Below, piece by piece: positions 34,407 to 42,783 of a DNA stretch of 64,000 nucleotides (its first letter is position 1; each line of letters opens with the position of its first letter). The stretch is taken from positions 310,001 through 374,000 of the forward strand of contig CACGUZ010000001.1 of the NCBI GenBank assembly GCA_902576375.1, written 5' to 3'. This DNA is from an uncultured Pelagibacteraceae bacterium (GTDB lineage: Bacteria > Pseudomonadota > Alphaproteobacteria > Pelagibacterales > Pelagibacteraceae). Below the pieces are notes generated by a model that searched no databases, was not told the DNA's origin, and saw only the letters and a program-made list of their open reading frames with translations. Made by a program: the position numbers and the translations under genes.

Positions 34407-34478
34407 ATGAAATATATTATTACAGGTGCCGCTATAGCTTGGGCTTTGTATATGGCAGATAAATATTTATTTTTTTAA
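34407..34478 (+). CDS. 23-residue single-helix microprotein after livM
   Basis: ATG 34407 to TAA 34478 encodes MKYIITGAAIAWALYMADKYLFF, a single hydrophobic helix with a charged start and DK near the end. It begins 4 bases after the livM stop, so ribosomes could reinitiate. Such small membrane peptides can accompany transporters. The coding status is unproven; it is supported by its position, coherent helix and the presence of a similar-sized frame after the second livM-like gene (61265-61348). Confidence 0.5.
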   Translation: MKYIITGAAIAWALYMADKYLFF

Positions 34479-34483
34479 TAAAA

Positions 34484-34522
34484 AAAACCCCCAACATTAA
34501 AGATGTCAGGGGTTTAATTTTT
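34484..34522. terminator. Bidirectional terminator between livGFHM and binding-protein gene
   Basis: An inverted repeat of the form AAACCCC(C)AACAT...ATGTCAGGGGTTT (one bulge) lies between A-rich and T-rich flanks (34479-34487 and 34515-34522). It can therefore terminate both the + strand livGFHM operon and the convergent minus-strand binding-protein gene. Confidence 0.8.
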
Positions 34523-34535
34523 TTAAGATAAGAAA

Positions 34536-35717
34536 TTATCTTTGTTTTTTAGTCTTGAATTTTCCACCTTTAACTTCTTGTTCTAAGAAAGAACCTTCAG
34601 CTTCACCGACGCTAGTAAAAGTAACTCCAGTTGCACCTTCGTAGTCAACTTTTTTACCTTTGGCTAATAAATCTAAAGCTTTTTTAAGCTCACCTGGATA
34701 TATTTTTTTTCCAGGGCCGTTAGCAACATCCATAATATTTTTTGCAATTGATGCTCTATCAGCTGAATTTCCTGCTTGCATAGCTAAAACTATTAAAGCA
34801 GCAGCATCATAAGACTCACCAGTGTACGGACCTGAACTATCTATACCAGCAGCACTTGCTACTTTAGCAAATACTCCAGCACCTTTTCCAGTTGAACCCG
34901 GCATTGAACCAAAAGATTTTTTAAGATCTTTTCCAAAAGCATCTACTAATGATTGACCTATCATACCATCTGATAAAACAAATTTATCAAATGCGCCAGA
35001 GTCCAAAGAAGCCTGGATAATTCCTTTACCGCCTTGGTCTAGGTAACCAATTACAGCTACTGCATCACCACCTGCTGAAGCAAGAGTTGCTACTTCAGAT
35101 GAGTAATCTGCTTTACCATCTTCGTGAGCAACAACAGTTGTAACTTTAATACCATGAGCTTCAACAGCTGCTTTATAAACATTTGTTAAACCTTTTCCGT
35201 AGTCATTATTAGTATGTGTAATCGCAAGACTTTTAATTTTTCTATCTTTTGTTATATCAGCCAAAATTTGACCACCTCTAGCATCAGATGGGGCCGTTCT
35301 GAAGAAATATCCATTGTCATCTAAATCAGTTAGTCCTGGTGACGTAGCTGAAGGTGAAATCATTACAACACCGTTTGGTACTGCAACATTAGATGCAATC
35401 GCACCTGTTACACCTGAACAGTCAGCTCCCATAATTGCTGCAACACCTTGTGCAATAACACCTTCTGCTGCTGCTGTCGCTGCCGCTGAATCAACACAAG
35501 TTGAGTCTGCTCTTACAACTGAAATTTTTTCACCACCAAGTAATGATCCAGAATCTGACGCTTCTTTAAAAGCAAGCTCAGCAGATGCTGCCATCGCTGG
35601 GGTAAGGGACTCAATTGGACCAGTAAATCCTAATATGATTCCCATTTTTACTTCTGCAAAAACATTTGTTGTAAAAGTAGAAACAAATATAAATGCAGCC
35701 ACAAATAGTTTTTTCAT
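34536..35717 (-). CDS. livK: Branched-chain amino-acid-type ABC substrate-binding protein (LivK)
   Basis: 393 residues: signal peptide (LFVAAFIFVSTFTTNVFA) then a type I periplasmic binding fold (VKMGIILGFTGPIESLTPAMAASAELAFKEA; 'MISPSATSPGLTDL'; 'IVLAMQAGNSADRASI'). The mature N-terminus, with GFTGPIESLTP, is the ligand-loop region of LivK-type proteins. Cys residues in 'RADSTCVDSAAA' and 'GADCSGVTGAI' match the family's disulfide. It is convergent with livGFHM at 30529-34402 and is likely its partner; separate transcription allows higher expression of the binding protein. A predicted promoter and a palindrome lie upstream at 35731-35784. Confidence 0.93.
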   Translation of the reverse strand: MKKLFVAAFIFVSTFTTNVFAEVKMGIILGFTGPIESLTPAMAASAELAFKEASDSGSLLGGEKISVVRADSTCVDSAAATAAAEGVIAQGVAAIMGADCSGVTGAIASNVAVPNGVVMISPSATSPGLTDLDDNGYFFRTAPSDARGGQILADITKDRKIKSLAITHTNNDYGKGLTNVYKAAVEAHGIKVTTVVAHEDGKADYSSEVATLASAGGDAVAVIGYLDQGGKGIIQASLDSGAFDKFVLSDGMIGQSLVDAFGKDLKKSFGSMPGSTGKGAGVFAKVASAAGIDSSGPYTGESYDAAALIVLAMQAGNSADRASIAKNIMDVANGPGKKIYPGELKKALDLLAKGKKVDYEGATGVTFTSVGEAEGSFLEQEVKGGKFKTKKQR

Positions 35718-35730
35718 TATTATCCTCTTT

Positions 35731-35784
35731 AATTGTTAACAATTTTTAAAAACCAAATTAAATCTGATTTATAAAAAGTTGCAA
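35731..35784 (-). promoter_or_regulatory. livK promoter with palindromic operator candidate
   Basis: On the minus strand, TTGCAA (35779-35784) and TTTAAT (35757-35762) are 16 bases apart and fit a sigma70-type promoter. Just downstream is a perfect 14-bp palindrome AATTGTTAACAATT (35731-35744), placed near the predicted transcript start and upstream of the GAGGAT ribosome site. A repressor or activator could bind there; this is inferred from symmetry alone. Confidence 0.45.
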
Positions 35785-35792
35785 TAAGCAAA

Positions 35793-36650
35793 TTATTTAA
35801 TTTTGTGTAGTAAAAACACCGAAGTAATTACTATTATCCCACCCAATATGAACAAAATAGTTGGCACTTCACCGAAAACTAGATAAGTGAGAATAATTCC
35901 AAATATTGGAAAAAGAGAATAAAAAGGAAAAATCTTACCAACAGTATAAAATTTATAGAGATAAAACATCAGCAGGTGCGCACATAAAGATACTATTACC
36001 GCTTGGTAAGATATAAGTATCCACGATTCAAAATTTATTTGCTCAATATTTTCTTGAACATTACCCTCAATGAAAACTGAAATAATTATGAGTATTATAA
36101 AACCAAAAATACCAGTGCTGGCATTTATGATACTTATTGGCAGTTCTTTAAGTTGCCTTGAATAAACTTGTGCTAGTCCAAAGAATAAAGCCATAAGACT
36201 AGCAAAAAATAAACCCAAATAGTTTTCTGTTAATTTAGGGTCAAAAAAAATTATGACTATTCCAATAAAGGAGGTGAAAATCAAAATCCATTTATTTTTA
36301 CTGATATTTTCATTTAAAAGAAACGCACTTGCTAGTATTCCAAATGGTATCGCAAGTTGAGATCCTAAAATTATAGGAGCAATTATTGAGGAATAAAATA
36401 ATGATAGATTCATAAATACATAAACTAAAACACCCATAGATATTGAAAATAAAATCAATGGTTTGAAAAATTTTTTATTTGGGAGTTTAAATTTCCAAAA
36501 AGGTATTAGTAACAAAAAGACCAATCCCATTCTTAATGAGGCCATTAAGATGGGTGGAACAGAATTATTAAGAGCTAACTTAGCCACAGGAAACGCACTC
36601 CCATGAGCTATCATTATAAAAATTAAAATGAGTAAGTGTTTAAGTGGCAA
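35793..36650 (-). CDS. EamA/DMT-family transporter
   Basis: 285 residues with ten predicted membrane helices in two EamA repeats (MIAHGSAFPVAKLALNNSVPPILMASLRMGLVFLLLIPFW; second half from FASLMALFFGLAQVYSRQL). The GSAFPVAK and RMG/R residues at the first helix-loop match the family. Substrate is unknown; DMT proteins often export amino acids or metabolites. It starts 9 bases after the TerC-like gene, same strand, so they likely share a transcript. Confidence 0.85.
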   Translation of the reverse strand: MPLKHLLILIFIMIAHGSAFPVAKLALNNSVPPILMASLRMGLVFLLLIPFWKFKLPNKKFFKPLILFSISMGVLVYVFMNLSLFYSSIIAPIILGSQLAIPFGILASAFLLNENISKNKWILIFTSFIGIVIIFFDPKLTENYLGLFFASLMALFFGLAQVYSRQLKELPISIINASTGIFGFIILIIISVFIEGNVQENIEQINFESWILISYQAVIVSLCAHLLMFYLYKFYTVGKIFPFYSLFPIFGIILTYLVFGEVPTILFILGGIIVITSVFLLHKIK

Positions 36651-36659
36651 TTTTTTTGA

Positions 36660-37271
36660 TTAGAAGTATTTTTTAAAGGTTTCATTAATTGATAAAACAC
36701 CATAATCATTTAATCCACCAATAATCAACTGTAAAGCAACAAGCAAAATAAAACCTAAACCAATATAGGCAATCCAAAGATGTCTTTGAATATAATTAGC
36801 TAAATAGGTAGCTAATGCACCAGTAAGAACAACAGACAAGATAAGTCCAAACATCATGTACCCAAAATTTCCTTTTGCAGCACCTACAACCCCAATGACG
36901 TTATCAAAACTAATAGTTATGTCTGCAAAAAGGACTTTATAAATACTTTTAATAAAAGAGGGCTCTTTTGATTTTTTAGTAGGTGATTTGATTTTTTTAA
37001 TTTCAAATAAATCTTTTCTTAAATCATTAACAATCCAGATTAAAAGAAGACCACCAATAATTTTAACCCAATAAAATTGAAAAAGGTAAGTAGCAAAAAC
37101 AGCAAATAAAACTTTAAAGACAAGTGCGCCGACTACACCCCAAAAAATGATTAATTTTCTATTTTTAGGTACAAAATTTGCAGCGATTAAACCAATTATA
37201 ATTGCATTATCTGCAGCCAAGATAATATCAATAAATATGATCTGTAAGAGTATGAGTGATTCTTCTAACAA
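36660..37271 (-). CDS. TerC/YjbE-family integral membrane protein
   Basis: 203 residues with about seven helices. The family signature is seen twice: IIFIDIILAADNAIIIGL at the start and LFADITISFDNVIGVVGAA in the middle, each with acidic residues in a membrane helix. Members of TerC/YjbE/YkoY are linked to metal (notably manganese) handling and metalation of secreted proteins; that role is known for relatives and only inferred here. Length fits the short YjbE type. Confidence 0.85.
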   Translation of the reverse strand: MLEESLILLQIIFIDIILAADNAIIIGLIAANFVPKNRKLIIFWGVVGALVFKVLFAVFATYLFQFYWVKIIGGLLLIWIVNDLRKDLFEIKKIKSPTKKSKEPSFIKSIYKVLFADITISFDNVIGVVGAAKGNFGYMMFGLILSVVLTGALATYLANYIQRHLWIAYIGLGFILLVALQLIIGGLNDYGVLSINETFKKYF

Positions 37272-37333
37272 GGTAATATCATTTTAAAAAAGACAATTAT
37301 AATTGTTAGTTTTCTGTTGTCTATTAATAGTAA

Positions 37334-37822
37334 TTAATATTTCGATTTTTCACCAGCTATAACTGCTTTTAACTGGTCATATTCTTTACAATTACAATCT
37401 TTTAAAACTTCAAGTCTTTCAATTGCAAGATTATGTCTATTTGTGGCTACGTATAGTTCACCAAGGTATTCATTTATACCAGTATGTGTTGGATCAATTT
37501 TTAATCCTTGTAGATAAAATTTTTCCCCATTTTCAAAATCACCAAGCTTTCGAGTTGTAAAACCAAGATAATTTAATGTGTCAGCTTTATTCGGAAAATT
37601 TTTATTAGATTGAACCAATAATTTTTGCGCTTTCAAATAACTTTTTTTTGCTTTTTCTAACTTATCTTTTTTTTCAAAGTTTTTTGCTGCTTTAATATGT
37701 GTAACAGCCATATCATATTTTGTTTTAGTTTTAGATGAACCACTATCGCTCGATCCTGCAGCATATGAGCTTGAGACTACTAAAATAGATATAAATAGTG
37801 AAATAAGAAAATTTTTAATCAT
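37334..37822 (-). CDS. Periplasmic TPR-repeat protein
   Basis: 162 residues with a signal peptide (FLISLFISILVVSSSYAA), a Ser/Lys linker, then TPR units (AKKSYLKAQKLLVQSNKNFP; ADTLNYLGFTTRKLGDFENGEKFYLQGLKIDP; GINEYLGELYVATNRHNLAIERLEVLKD). The end has a CNCKEYDQLK dicysteine. A protein-interaction scaffold in the periplasm is likely; partners are unknown. The stop codon side lies just upstream of terC, and its start overlaps the pxpA stop by 4 bases. Confidence 0.82.
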   Translation of the reverse strand: MIKNFLISLFISILVVSSSYAAGSSDSGSSKTKTKYDMAVTHIKAAKNFEKKDKLEKAKKSYLKAQKLLVQSNKNFPNKADTLNYLGFTTRKLGDFENGEKFYLQGLKIDPTHTGINEYLGELYVATNRHNLAIERLEVLKDCNCKEYDQLKAVIAGEKSKY

Positions 37823-38598
37823 ATAAATTTTTTCATTTTATTCAAAGTTTCTAGTTTTAGTCCATTATCCAGTAAATTTTTTCTTATAGATTTAGCTGTT
37901 TCTAATGAACTTATATTATCGCCATGTATACATACAGAATCTATTTCACAAGGTATTAGTTTCCCACTGTGACAATTAAGTGACTGAGTTTGCACCATCT
38001 TTAATACATGTTTTTTTGCTTGCTCTGGGTCAGTGATTAAAGCATGGGGTTTTTTTCTTGATACAAGATTTCCATCATCTTCATAATTTCTATCAGCAAA
38101 TATTTCACAAGCAATTTTCATATCTAATTTTTTAGCAGCTTGTTCCATTTTAGATCCAGTTGGCACTAAATAAATCAACTCTGGATTTATTCTTTTAATT
38201 ACTGTTGCTAAAGTCGTTGCTAAATCAATATCCTCACATGCCATATTATTTAAAGCTCCGTGTGGTTTTATATGAGTTACATTTTCACCATGGTTAGACG
38301 AAATTGTTTGAAGAATTTCATATTGATCAGTTATTAATTTTTCTAATTCAGAAGAGGATAAATTCATTCGTTCTCTCCCAAAATTTTCAGGATCATTAAA
38401 AGAAGGATGTGCTCCTATACTGACACCATTTTTTTTTGATATTTCTACAACTTGATTCATAGTTTCCTTATCACCTGCATGATAACCACATGCTATATTT
38501 GCTGAATTAACTATTTCAAGTAAGTCAGGATCATGCTTGTTAGAATGATGTTTAGATTTCTCGCCTAAATCACAATTTATATTAATTTCAATACTCAT
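37819..38598 (-). CDS. pxpA: 5-oxoprolinase subunit A (LamB/YcsF family)
   Basis: 259 residues. The N-terminal motif EININCDLGE and the body (ANIACGYHAGDKETMNQVVEIS, GAHPSFNDPENFGR, HIKPHGALNNMA, EIFADRNYEDDGNLVSRKKPHALI, VCIHGDN) are those of LamB/YcsF proteins. With PxpB and PxpC it hydrolyses 5-oxoproline to glutamate using ATP. The pxpB and pxpC genes are adjacent but divergent, starting only 21 bases away. The family is intact and full length (about 250). Confidence 0.93.
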   Translation of the reverse strand: MSIEININCDLGEKSKHHSNKHDPDLLEIVNSANIACGYHAGDKETMNQVVEISKKNGVSIGAHPSFNDPENFGRERMNLSSSELEKLITDQYEILQTISSNHGENVTHIKPHGALNNMACEDIDLATTLATVIKRINPELIYLVPTGSKMEQAAKKLDMKIACEIFADRNYEDDGNLVSRKKPHALITDPEQAKKHVLKMVQTQSLNCHSGKLIPCEIDSVCIHGDNISSLETAKSIRKNLLDNGLKLETLNKMKKFI

Positions 38599-38619
38599 TA
38601 TTCTTCAGTATAACATGGC

Positions 38620-39294
38620 ATGATAAAAAATATATCAAATCTTGGTGACGCAGCTTTATATTGTGATTTTGGTAAAGATGTAAATAAAGACATTAACACA
38701 CAAGTAATCAAATACTTTAAAACTATTCAAAAAAAAAATATTTCAGGGGTAAACAATATTACTCCATCTTACAATAAATTAATTATTTCTTTTGATCTTA
38801 AAAAAATTAATTTTAATAAACTTAAAAAGATAATTGATAATATTGAGATTATCAAAGGTGATAGTATTCAAAATAAAAAATTTGAAATTCCTGTCTGCTG
38901 TGAGAAAGAATTTTCTCTAGATATAAAAAGGTTAGAAAAAAAACTTAAGATGAAAGAGGAAAAAATATACGAGAGTTTTTTTGAAAAAGAATTTTTTTGT
39001 TATATGACAGGTTTTATCGCAGGAATGCCTTTTCTTGGAGATTTAGATGAAAATCTTAGAGCAAAACGTCTTGATACTCCTAGGGTTAAAGTGCCAAAGG
39101 GTTCAATTGGTTTGACTGAGCAATTTGCCAATATCTACACCTTTGAAAGCCCTGGAGGATGGAATATCATTGGAAATACTCCATTAAATATTTTTGATAG
39201 CACTAAAGAAAAAGAGCCCAATTTAATTAATCCGGGCGATTTAGTTACATTCAAAAGAATTAGTAAAGAAAAATATCAAAATTATCATGAATAA
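38620..39294 (+). CDS. pxpB: 5-oxoprolinase subunit B (KipI family)
   Basis: 224 residues, allophanate-hydrolase subunit 1 family. Visible signatures are EIPVCCEKEFSLDIKRLEK, YMTGFIAGMPFLGDL, the (R)LDTPRVKVPKGSIGLTEQFANIYTFESPGGWNIIGNTP block and NPGDLVTF. The cysteine-rich VCC replaces the more common VRY/VCYG. The start has no room for a separate large leader (21 bases from pxpA's start). It overlaps pxpC by 8 bases. Confidence 0.93.
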   Translation: MIKNISNLGDAALYCDFGKDVNKDINTQVIKYFKTIQKKNISGVNNITPSYNKLIISFDLKKINFNKLKKIIDNIEIIKGDSIQNKKFEIPVCCEKEFSLDIKRLEKKLKMKEEKIYESFFEKEFFCYMTGFIAGMPFLGDLDENLRAKRLDTPRVKVPKGSIGLTEQFANIYTFESPGGWNIIGNTPLNIFDSTKEKEPNLINPGDLVTFKRISKEKYQNYHE

Positions 39295-40231
39295 AAACTA
39301 TTTTGAAATTATAAGGGCTGGTATTAATTCAACTTTCCAAGATCTTGGAAGAAATAATCTTTATCATATAGGTATCCCATTCAGTGGAGCTATGGATAAT
39401 AGAAATTATTTACTGGCTAATAAACTTACTGGTAACAATCATAATGATCCAGTAATAGAATTTGCTTATCAAGGCCCTCATTTGAAATATCATGGAGATA
39501 AAATTAATATTGCTATTACTGGTGATGTCAGTTTCAAAATTAAAAAAGGTGACAATTTAATTGATGGAGAATGTTATCAATCATTCATTTTAGAAAATGA
39601 TGACGAGTTAGATATTTTATCAACTAATAAATCTGTTTATGGATATCTAGCAATCAGTGGCACATTTGATTTAAAATTTCAATGGTCTAGTTGTTCAACT
39701 AATACTAAAGCAAAAATAGGATCTAATAATGGAGAAAAGCTATCTGTTAACCAAAAAATTAATGTTAAAGAAATTAATAATAACTTTGTGCATAGAAAAC
39801 TAAATTATGTTAATACAAAGATAGAAAATATTAGAGTAATTAAAGGCACAAATTTCAATTATTTTTCTGAAGATGGTAAGAAAATTTTTTTTAAAGATGA
39901 ATTTAAAGTTTCTAAATTATCAGATCGAATGGGAATGAGATTAGAGGGAAAAAAAATAGAAAATATAATTGATACCAATATTAGATCTGAAGGCTTAGTT
40001 AAGGGTGTAATACAAGTGCCGGCTGATGGCTCTCCAATTATCATGCTCTCGGATCATGGAACTATAGGAGGGTATCCTAAAATTGGTGTAGTTGTAAGCG
40101 CTGATTTTGATAGATTAATTCAATTAACTCCTGGCTCCAGAGTCAAATTTCAGGAGGTCGATTTAAATAGTGCAGAAACTCTTTTTAAATTGTATGACTT
40201 GGAGACTCAAAATTTAATTTCACAAATTTAA
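39287..40231 (+). CDS. pxpC: 5-oxoprolinase subunit C (KipA family)
   Basis: 314 residues, allophanate-hydrolase subunit 2 / biotin-dependent carboxyltransferase family. Signatures: IIRAGINSTFQDLGRNNLYHIGIPFSGAMDNRNYLLANKLTGN, SKLSDRMGMRLEG, IRSEGLVKGVIQVPADGSPIIMLSDHGTIGGYPKIGVV. Completes PxpABC, which converts 5-oxoproline (formed by cyclisation of glutamine or glutathione breakdown) into glutamate. Its stop shares a base with the start of the DMT gene (TAATG). Confidence 0.93.
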   Translation: MNKNYFEIIRAGINSTFQDLGRNNLYHIGIPFSGAMDNRNYLLANKLTGNNHNDPVIEFAYQGPHLKYHGDKINIAITGDVSFKIKKGDNLIDGECYQSFILENDDELDILSTNKSVYGYLAISGTFDLKFQWSSCSTNTKAKIGSNNGEKLSVNQKINVKEINNNFVHRKLNYVNTKIENIRVIKGTNFNYFSEDGKKIFFKDEFKVSKLSDRMGMRLEGKKIENIIDTNIRSEGLVKGVIQVPADGSPIIMLSDHGTIGGYPKIGVVVSADFDRLIQLTPGSRVKFQEVDLNSAETLFKLYDLETQNLISQI

Positions 40232-41109
40232 TGAATATTTTAAAAAGTTTACCCGGTCCATTACTGATATTTTTTGGTGCTCTTAGTTTAAGCTTTGGTG
40301 GACTAATAGTTAAATCTTTTGAAGGTGCAACTTTATGGCAGATATTATTTTGGAGATCCTTATTTTTCTCTCTTACGGTTTTAACTTTTTTGATTATCAC
40401 TTACAAAAGCAAAGTTTTAAAATCATTTTATGACTCTGGATTACCAGGTTTTATTGGTGGATTAATATTATCTATTGGTTTTTGTGGTTATGTTTTTGCC
40501 ATGTATAACACCACTGTTGCTAATACTAATTTCATCATATCACTTCAAATCTTATTTTTAGCTATATTTGGTTTTTTTTTCTTAAAAGAAAAAATTAATT
40601 TAATTACGTTAATTTCAATTATTTTAGCAATGTCAGGAGTGCTGTTGATGGTTGGAAATTCATTATCTCCAGGAGAATTATCTGGAAATTTAGCAGCTTT
40701 CACAATGCCAATTACTTTTGCAGTTTTAATAATGATCGTTAGAAAATTTCCATCAGTTGATATGGTTCCAGCACAGTTCGTTGCAGGTATAAGTTCATGT
40801 CTTATTGGTTTATCACTTTCACCTACTATAATGATTTCACCTCATGACATTTTTTTAGGTTTTTTAGCTGGATTTTTTCAAATAGGTTTTGGTTTTATAT
40901 TTATAACGATTGGTGCAAGAACAACACCTTCTGCAATGGTTGGAATAATCATGCTATCCGAATCTGTTCTTGGTCCTATTTGGGCTTTTCTTTTTGTAAA
41001 CGAAATACCCTCATTCTATGGATTGATAGGAGGAGCAATAATACTATTTGCTGTATTACTACAGTTTTACACGCTTTTAAAAAAGCCCAAGGCAATCGTT
41101 TCCAATTGA
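40231..41109 (+). CDS. EamA/DMT-family transporter
   Basis: 292 residues, ten helices in two EamA repeats (SLSFGGLIVKSFEGATLWQILFWRSLFF; AFTMPITFAVLIMIVRKFPSVDMVPAQFVAG). Starts within the pxpC stop (TAATG), so it is translationally coupled to the 5-oxoprolinase subunits. A role in moving 5-oxoproline or related metabolites is suggested by context, not shown. It ends 31 bases before the glycine riboswitch. Confidence 0.85.
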   Translation: MNILKSLPGPLLIFFGALSLSFGGLIVKSFEGATLWQILFWRSLFFSLTVLTFLIITYKSKVLKSFYDSGLPGFIGGLILSIGFCGYVFAMYNTTVANTNFIISLQILFLAIFGFFFLKEKINLITLISIILAMSGVLLMVGNSLSPGELSGNLAAFTMPITFAVLIMIVRKFPSVDMVPAQFVAGISSCLIGLSLSPTIMISPHDIFLGFLAGFFQIGFGFIFITIGARTTPSAMVGIIMLSESVLGPIWAFLFVNEIPSFYGLIGGAIILFAVLLQFYTLLKKPKAIVSN

Positions 41110-41140
41110 CATTTTATGTCACTTATAGGACTATTGTTCC

Positions 41141-41285
41141 ACGGGAGAGACTACAGATTATCGTAGCGCCGAAGGAGCAACCGCCCAGGAATCTCTCAGG
41201 CAAAAAGGACCGTAACATATTAACTCTGGAAAGAGATTTAATTCTCGCCGAAGGAGCAAAACTCTCAGGCAAATATACAGATGGG
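41141..41285 (+). promoter_or_regulatory. Tandem glycine riboswitch
   Basis: Two glycine aptamers in series. The first runs from ACGGGAGAGAC (41141) to GGACCGT (41213), with the conserved GCCGAAGGAGCAA and AATCTCTCAGGCAAA. The short linker is followed by the second, from ACTCTGGAAAGAG (41223) to CAGATGGG (41285), with CGCCGAAGGAGCAA and ACTCTCAGGCAAA. Tandem glycine riboswitches in front of gcvT normally turn the glycine cleavage operon on when glycine is high. gcvT starts 14 bases later. Confidence 0.97.
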
Positions 41286-41299
41286 TATAATGAGTTAAT

Positions 41300-42406
41300 A
41301 TGGGAACAAAAAAAACATCGCTTTACCAATTACATCAAGATTGTAACGCAAAGTTTGTTGAATTTGCAGGTTATCAAATGCCAATCCAATATTCAGAAGG
41401 TATTGTAGAAGAGCATAAATTCACAAGAAACCACTCTGGTATTTTCGATGTTTCACATATGGGTCAATTATTTATTTATGGTGGTGAAGAATTAATTAAA
41501 GATTTAGAAAAAATTTTTCCATTAGATTTGAAAAATTTGAAATTAAATCACTCTAAGTACAGCTTTTTAATGGATAAAGATGCTGGGATACAAGATGATT
41601 TAATCATCACAAAAATTGATGAAGGTTTTTTAATAATTCTTAATGCAGCGTGTAAAGACAATGATTTTAAAATTTTAAAGGAACTTTTAAAAAAAAAGTA
41701 CAAAATGGTTTTGGATGAAAATAGATCTTTAATAGCAATTCAGGGACCTAAATCATCACAAATCTTAAATGAAGTTGTTGATGGGGTAAAAGATTTAAAT
41801 TTTATGTCTGGAAACTGGTTCTTATTTGATAATCAGAAAGTATACATTACTCGATCTGGGTATACAGGTGAAGATGGTTTTGAAATATCAATTCCAAATA
41901 ACTTTGCAGAAAAATTGACCAGAGAATTAATTAATAAAGGATCTAAATTAGCAGGCTTAGGAGCAAGAGATACTCTAAGATTAGAAGCTGGTTTATGCTT
42001 ATATGGTCATGACCTTGATAAAGATAAAACTCCAGTTGAAGCGAATTTGAAATGGGCAATTTCAAAAGAAAGAATTTCCAAAGGTGACTTTATTGGTTCG
42101 GACATAATTATTAAACAATTAAATGATGGTGTCAGCAAAATAAGAGTTGGGATTAAACCTGAGGGAAGAATAATTGCCAGAGAAAAAACAAAAATATTCA
42201 ACCAATCAGATGTTCATATTGGAGAAATTACTAGTGGTACATTTGGGCCAAGTGTAAATGGACCTGTAGCAATGGGCTATGTGGAAAATGAATTTTCAAA
42301 AAAAAACACTAAAGTATTCTTAGAGGTACGAGGTAAAAAATATGCAGCAAACATTTGCAGTTTACCATTTTATAAAAAAAGTTACGTAAAAGGAGTAAAT
42401 CAATGA
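41300..42406 (+). CDS. gcvT: Aminomethyltransferase, T-protein of glycine cleavage
   Basis: 368 residues. GcvT signatures include [83 protein letters not shown] and the terminal [18 protein letters not shown]. It transfers the aminomethyl group from lipoyl H-protein to tetrahydrofolate, giving methylene-THF and ammonia. Reading is controlled by the upstream riboswitch. It overlaps gcvH by 4 bases. Confidence 0.96.
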   Translation: MGTKKTSLYQLHQDCNAKFVEFAGYQMPIQYSEGIVEEHKFTRNHSGIFDVSHMGQLFIYGGEELIKDLEKIFPLDLKNLKLNHSKYSFLMDKDAGIQDDLIITKIDEGFLIILNAACKDNDFKILKELLKKKYKMVLDENRSLIAIQGPKSSQILNEVVDGVKDLNFMSGNWFLFDNQKVYITRSGYTGEDGFEISIPNNFAEKLTRELINKGSKLAGLGARDTLRLEAGLCLYGHDLDKDKTPVEANLKWAISKERISKGDFIGSDIIIKQLNDGVSKIRVGIKPEGRIIAREKTKIFNQSDVHIGEITSGTFGPSVNGPVAMGYVENEFSKKNTKVFLEVRGKKYAANICSLPFYKKSYVKGVNQ

Positions 42407-42783
42407 GTGAAGTGAAATATTCTAAAGAGCATGAATGGATAAAATTAGAGGGTGATGTTGCAACAATCGGCATTACAAAGCATGCAACAGAGATGCTAGG
42501 AGATATTGTTTTTGCAGAGCTACCAGAAAAAGGTTCTGATGTTGAAAAAGATGGTACAGCAGGAGTTGTAGAGTCTACTAAAGCTGCTAGTGATGTTTAT
42601 ACTCCAGTGAGTGGTGAGGTTGTAGATACAAATCAAGAAATTGTAGATGATCCATCCAAAATAAATCAAGACCCTGAAAATTCTGCTTGGTTCTTCAAAT
42701 TAAAAATAAAAGATAAATCTGAAATGGACTCTTTAATGAACAAAGATGACTATGATAAATTTGCAAAGGAGAATAATACCTAA
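42403..42783 (+). CDS. gcvH: Glycine cleavage H-protein
   Basis: 126 residues. The lipoyl attachment site is Lys60 in [18 protein letters not shown], and the family frame [21 protein letters not shown] and WFFKLKIKD is complete. H-protein carries the lipoyl-bound aminomethyl intermediate between GcvP, GcvT and the shared lipoamide dehydrogenase (not in the window). Length is standard. Its stop overlaps the gcvP start by 1 base. Confidence 0.97.
   Translation: MSEVKYSKEHEWIKLEGDVATIGITKHATEMLGDIVFAELPEKGSDVEKDGTAGVVESTKAASDVYTPVSGEVVDTNQEIVDDPSKINQDPENSAWFFKLKIKDKSEMDSLMNKDDYDKFAKENNT

Noticed and set aside
40980-41408. Open frame of 142 codons crossing the 3' end of the DMT gene, the riboswitch and the gcvT start
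   Set aside because: It overlaps three well-supported features in another frame, and its residues resemble no family; the tandem glycine riboswitch explains the sequence.
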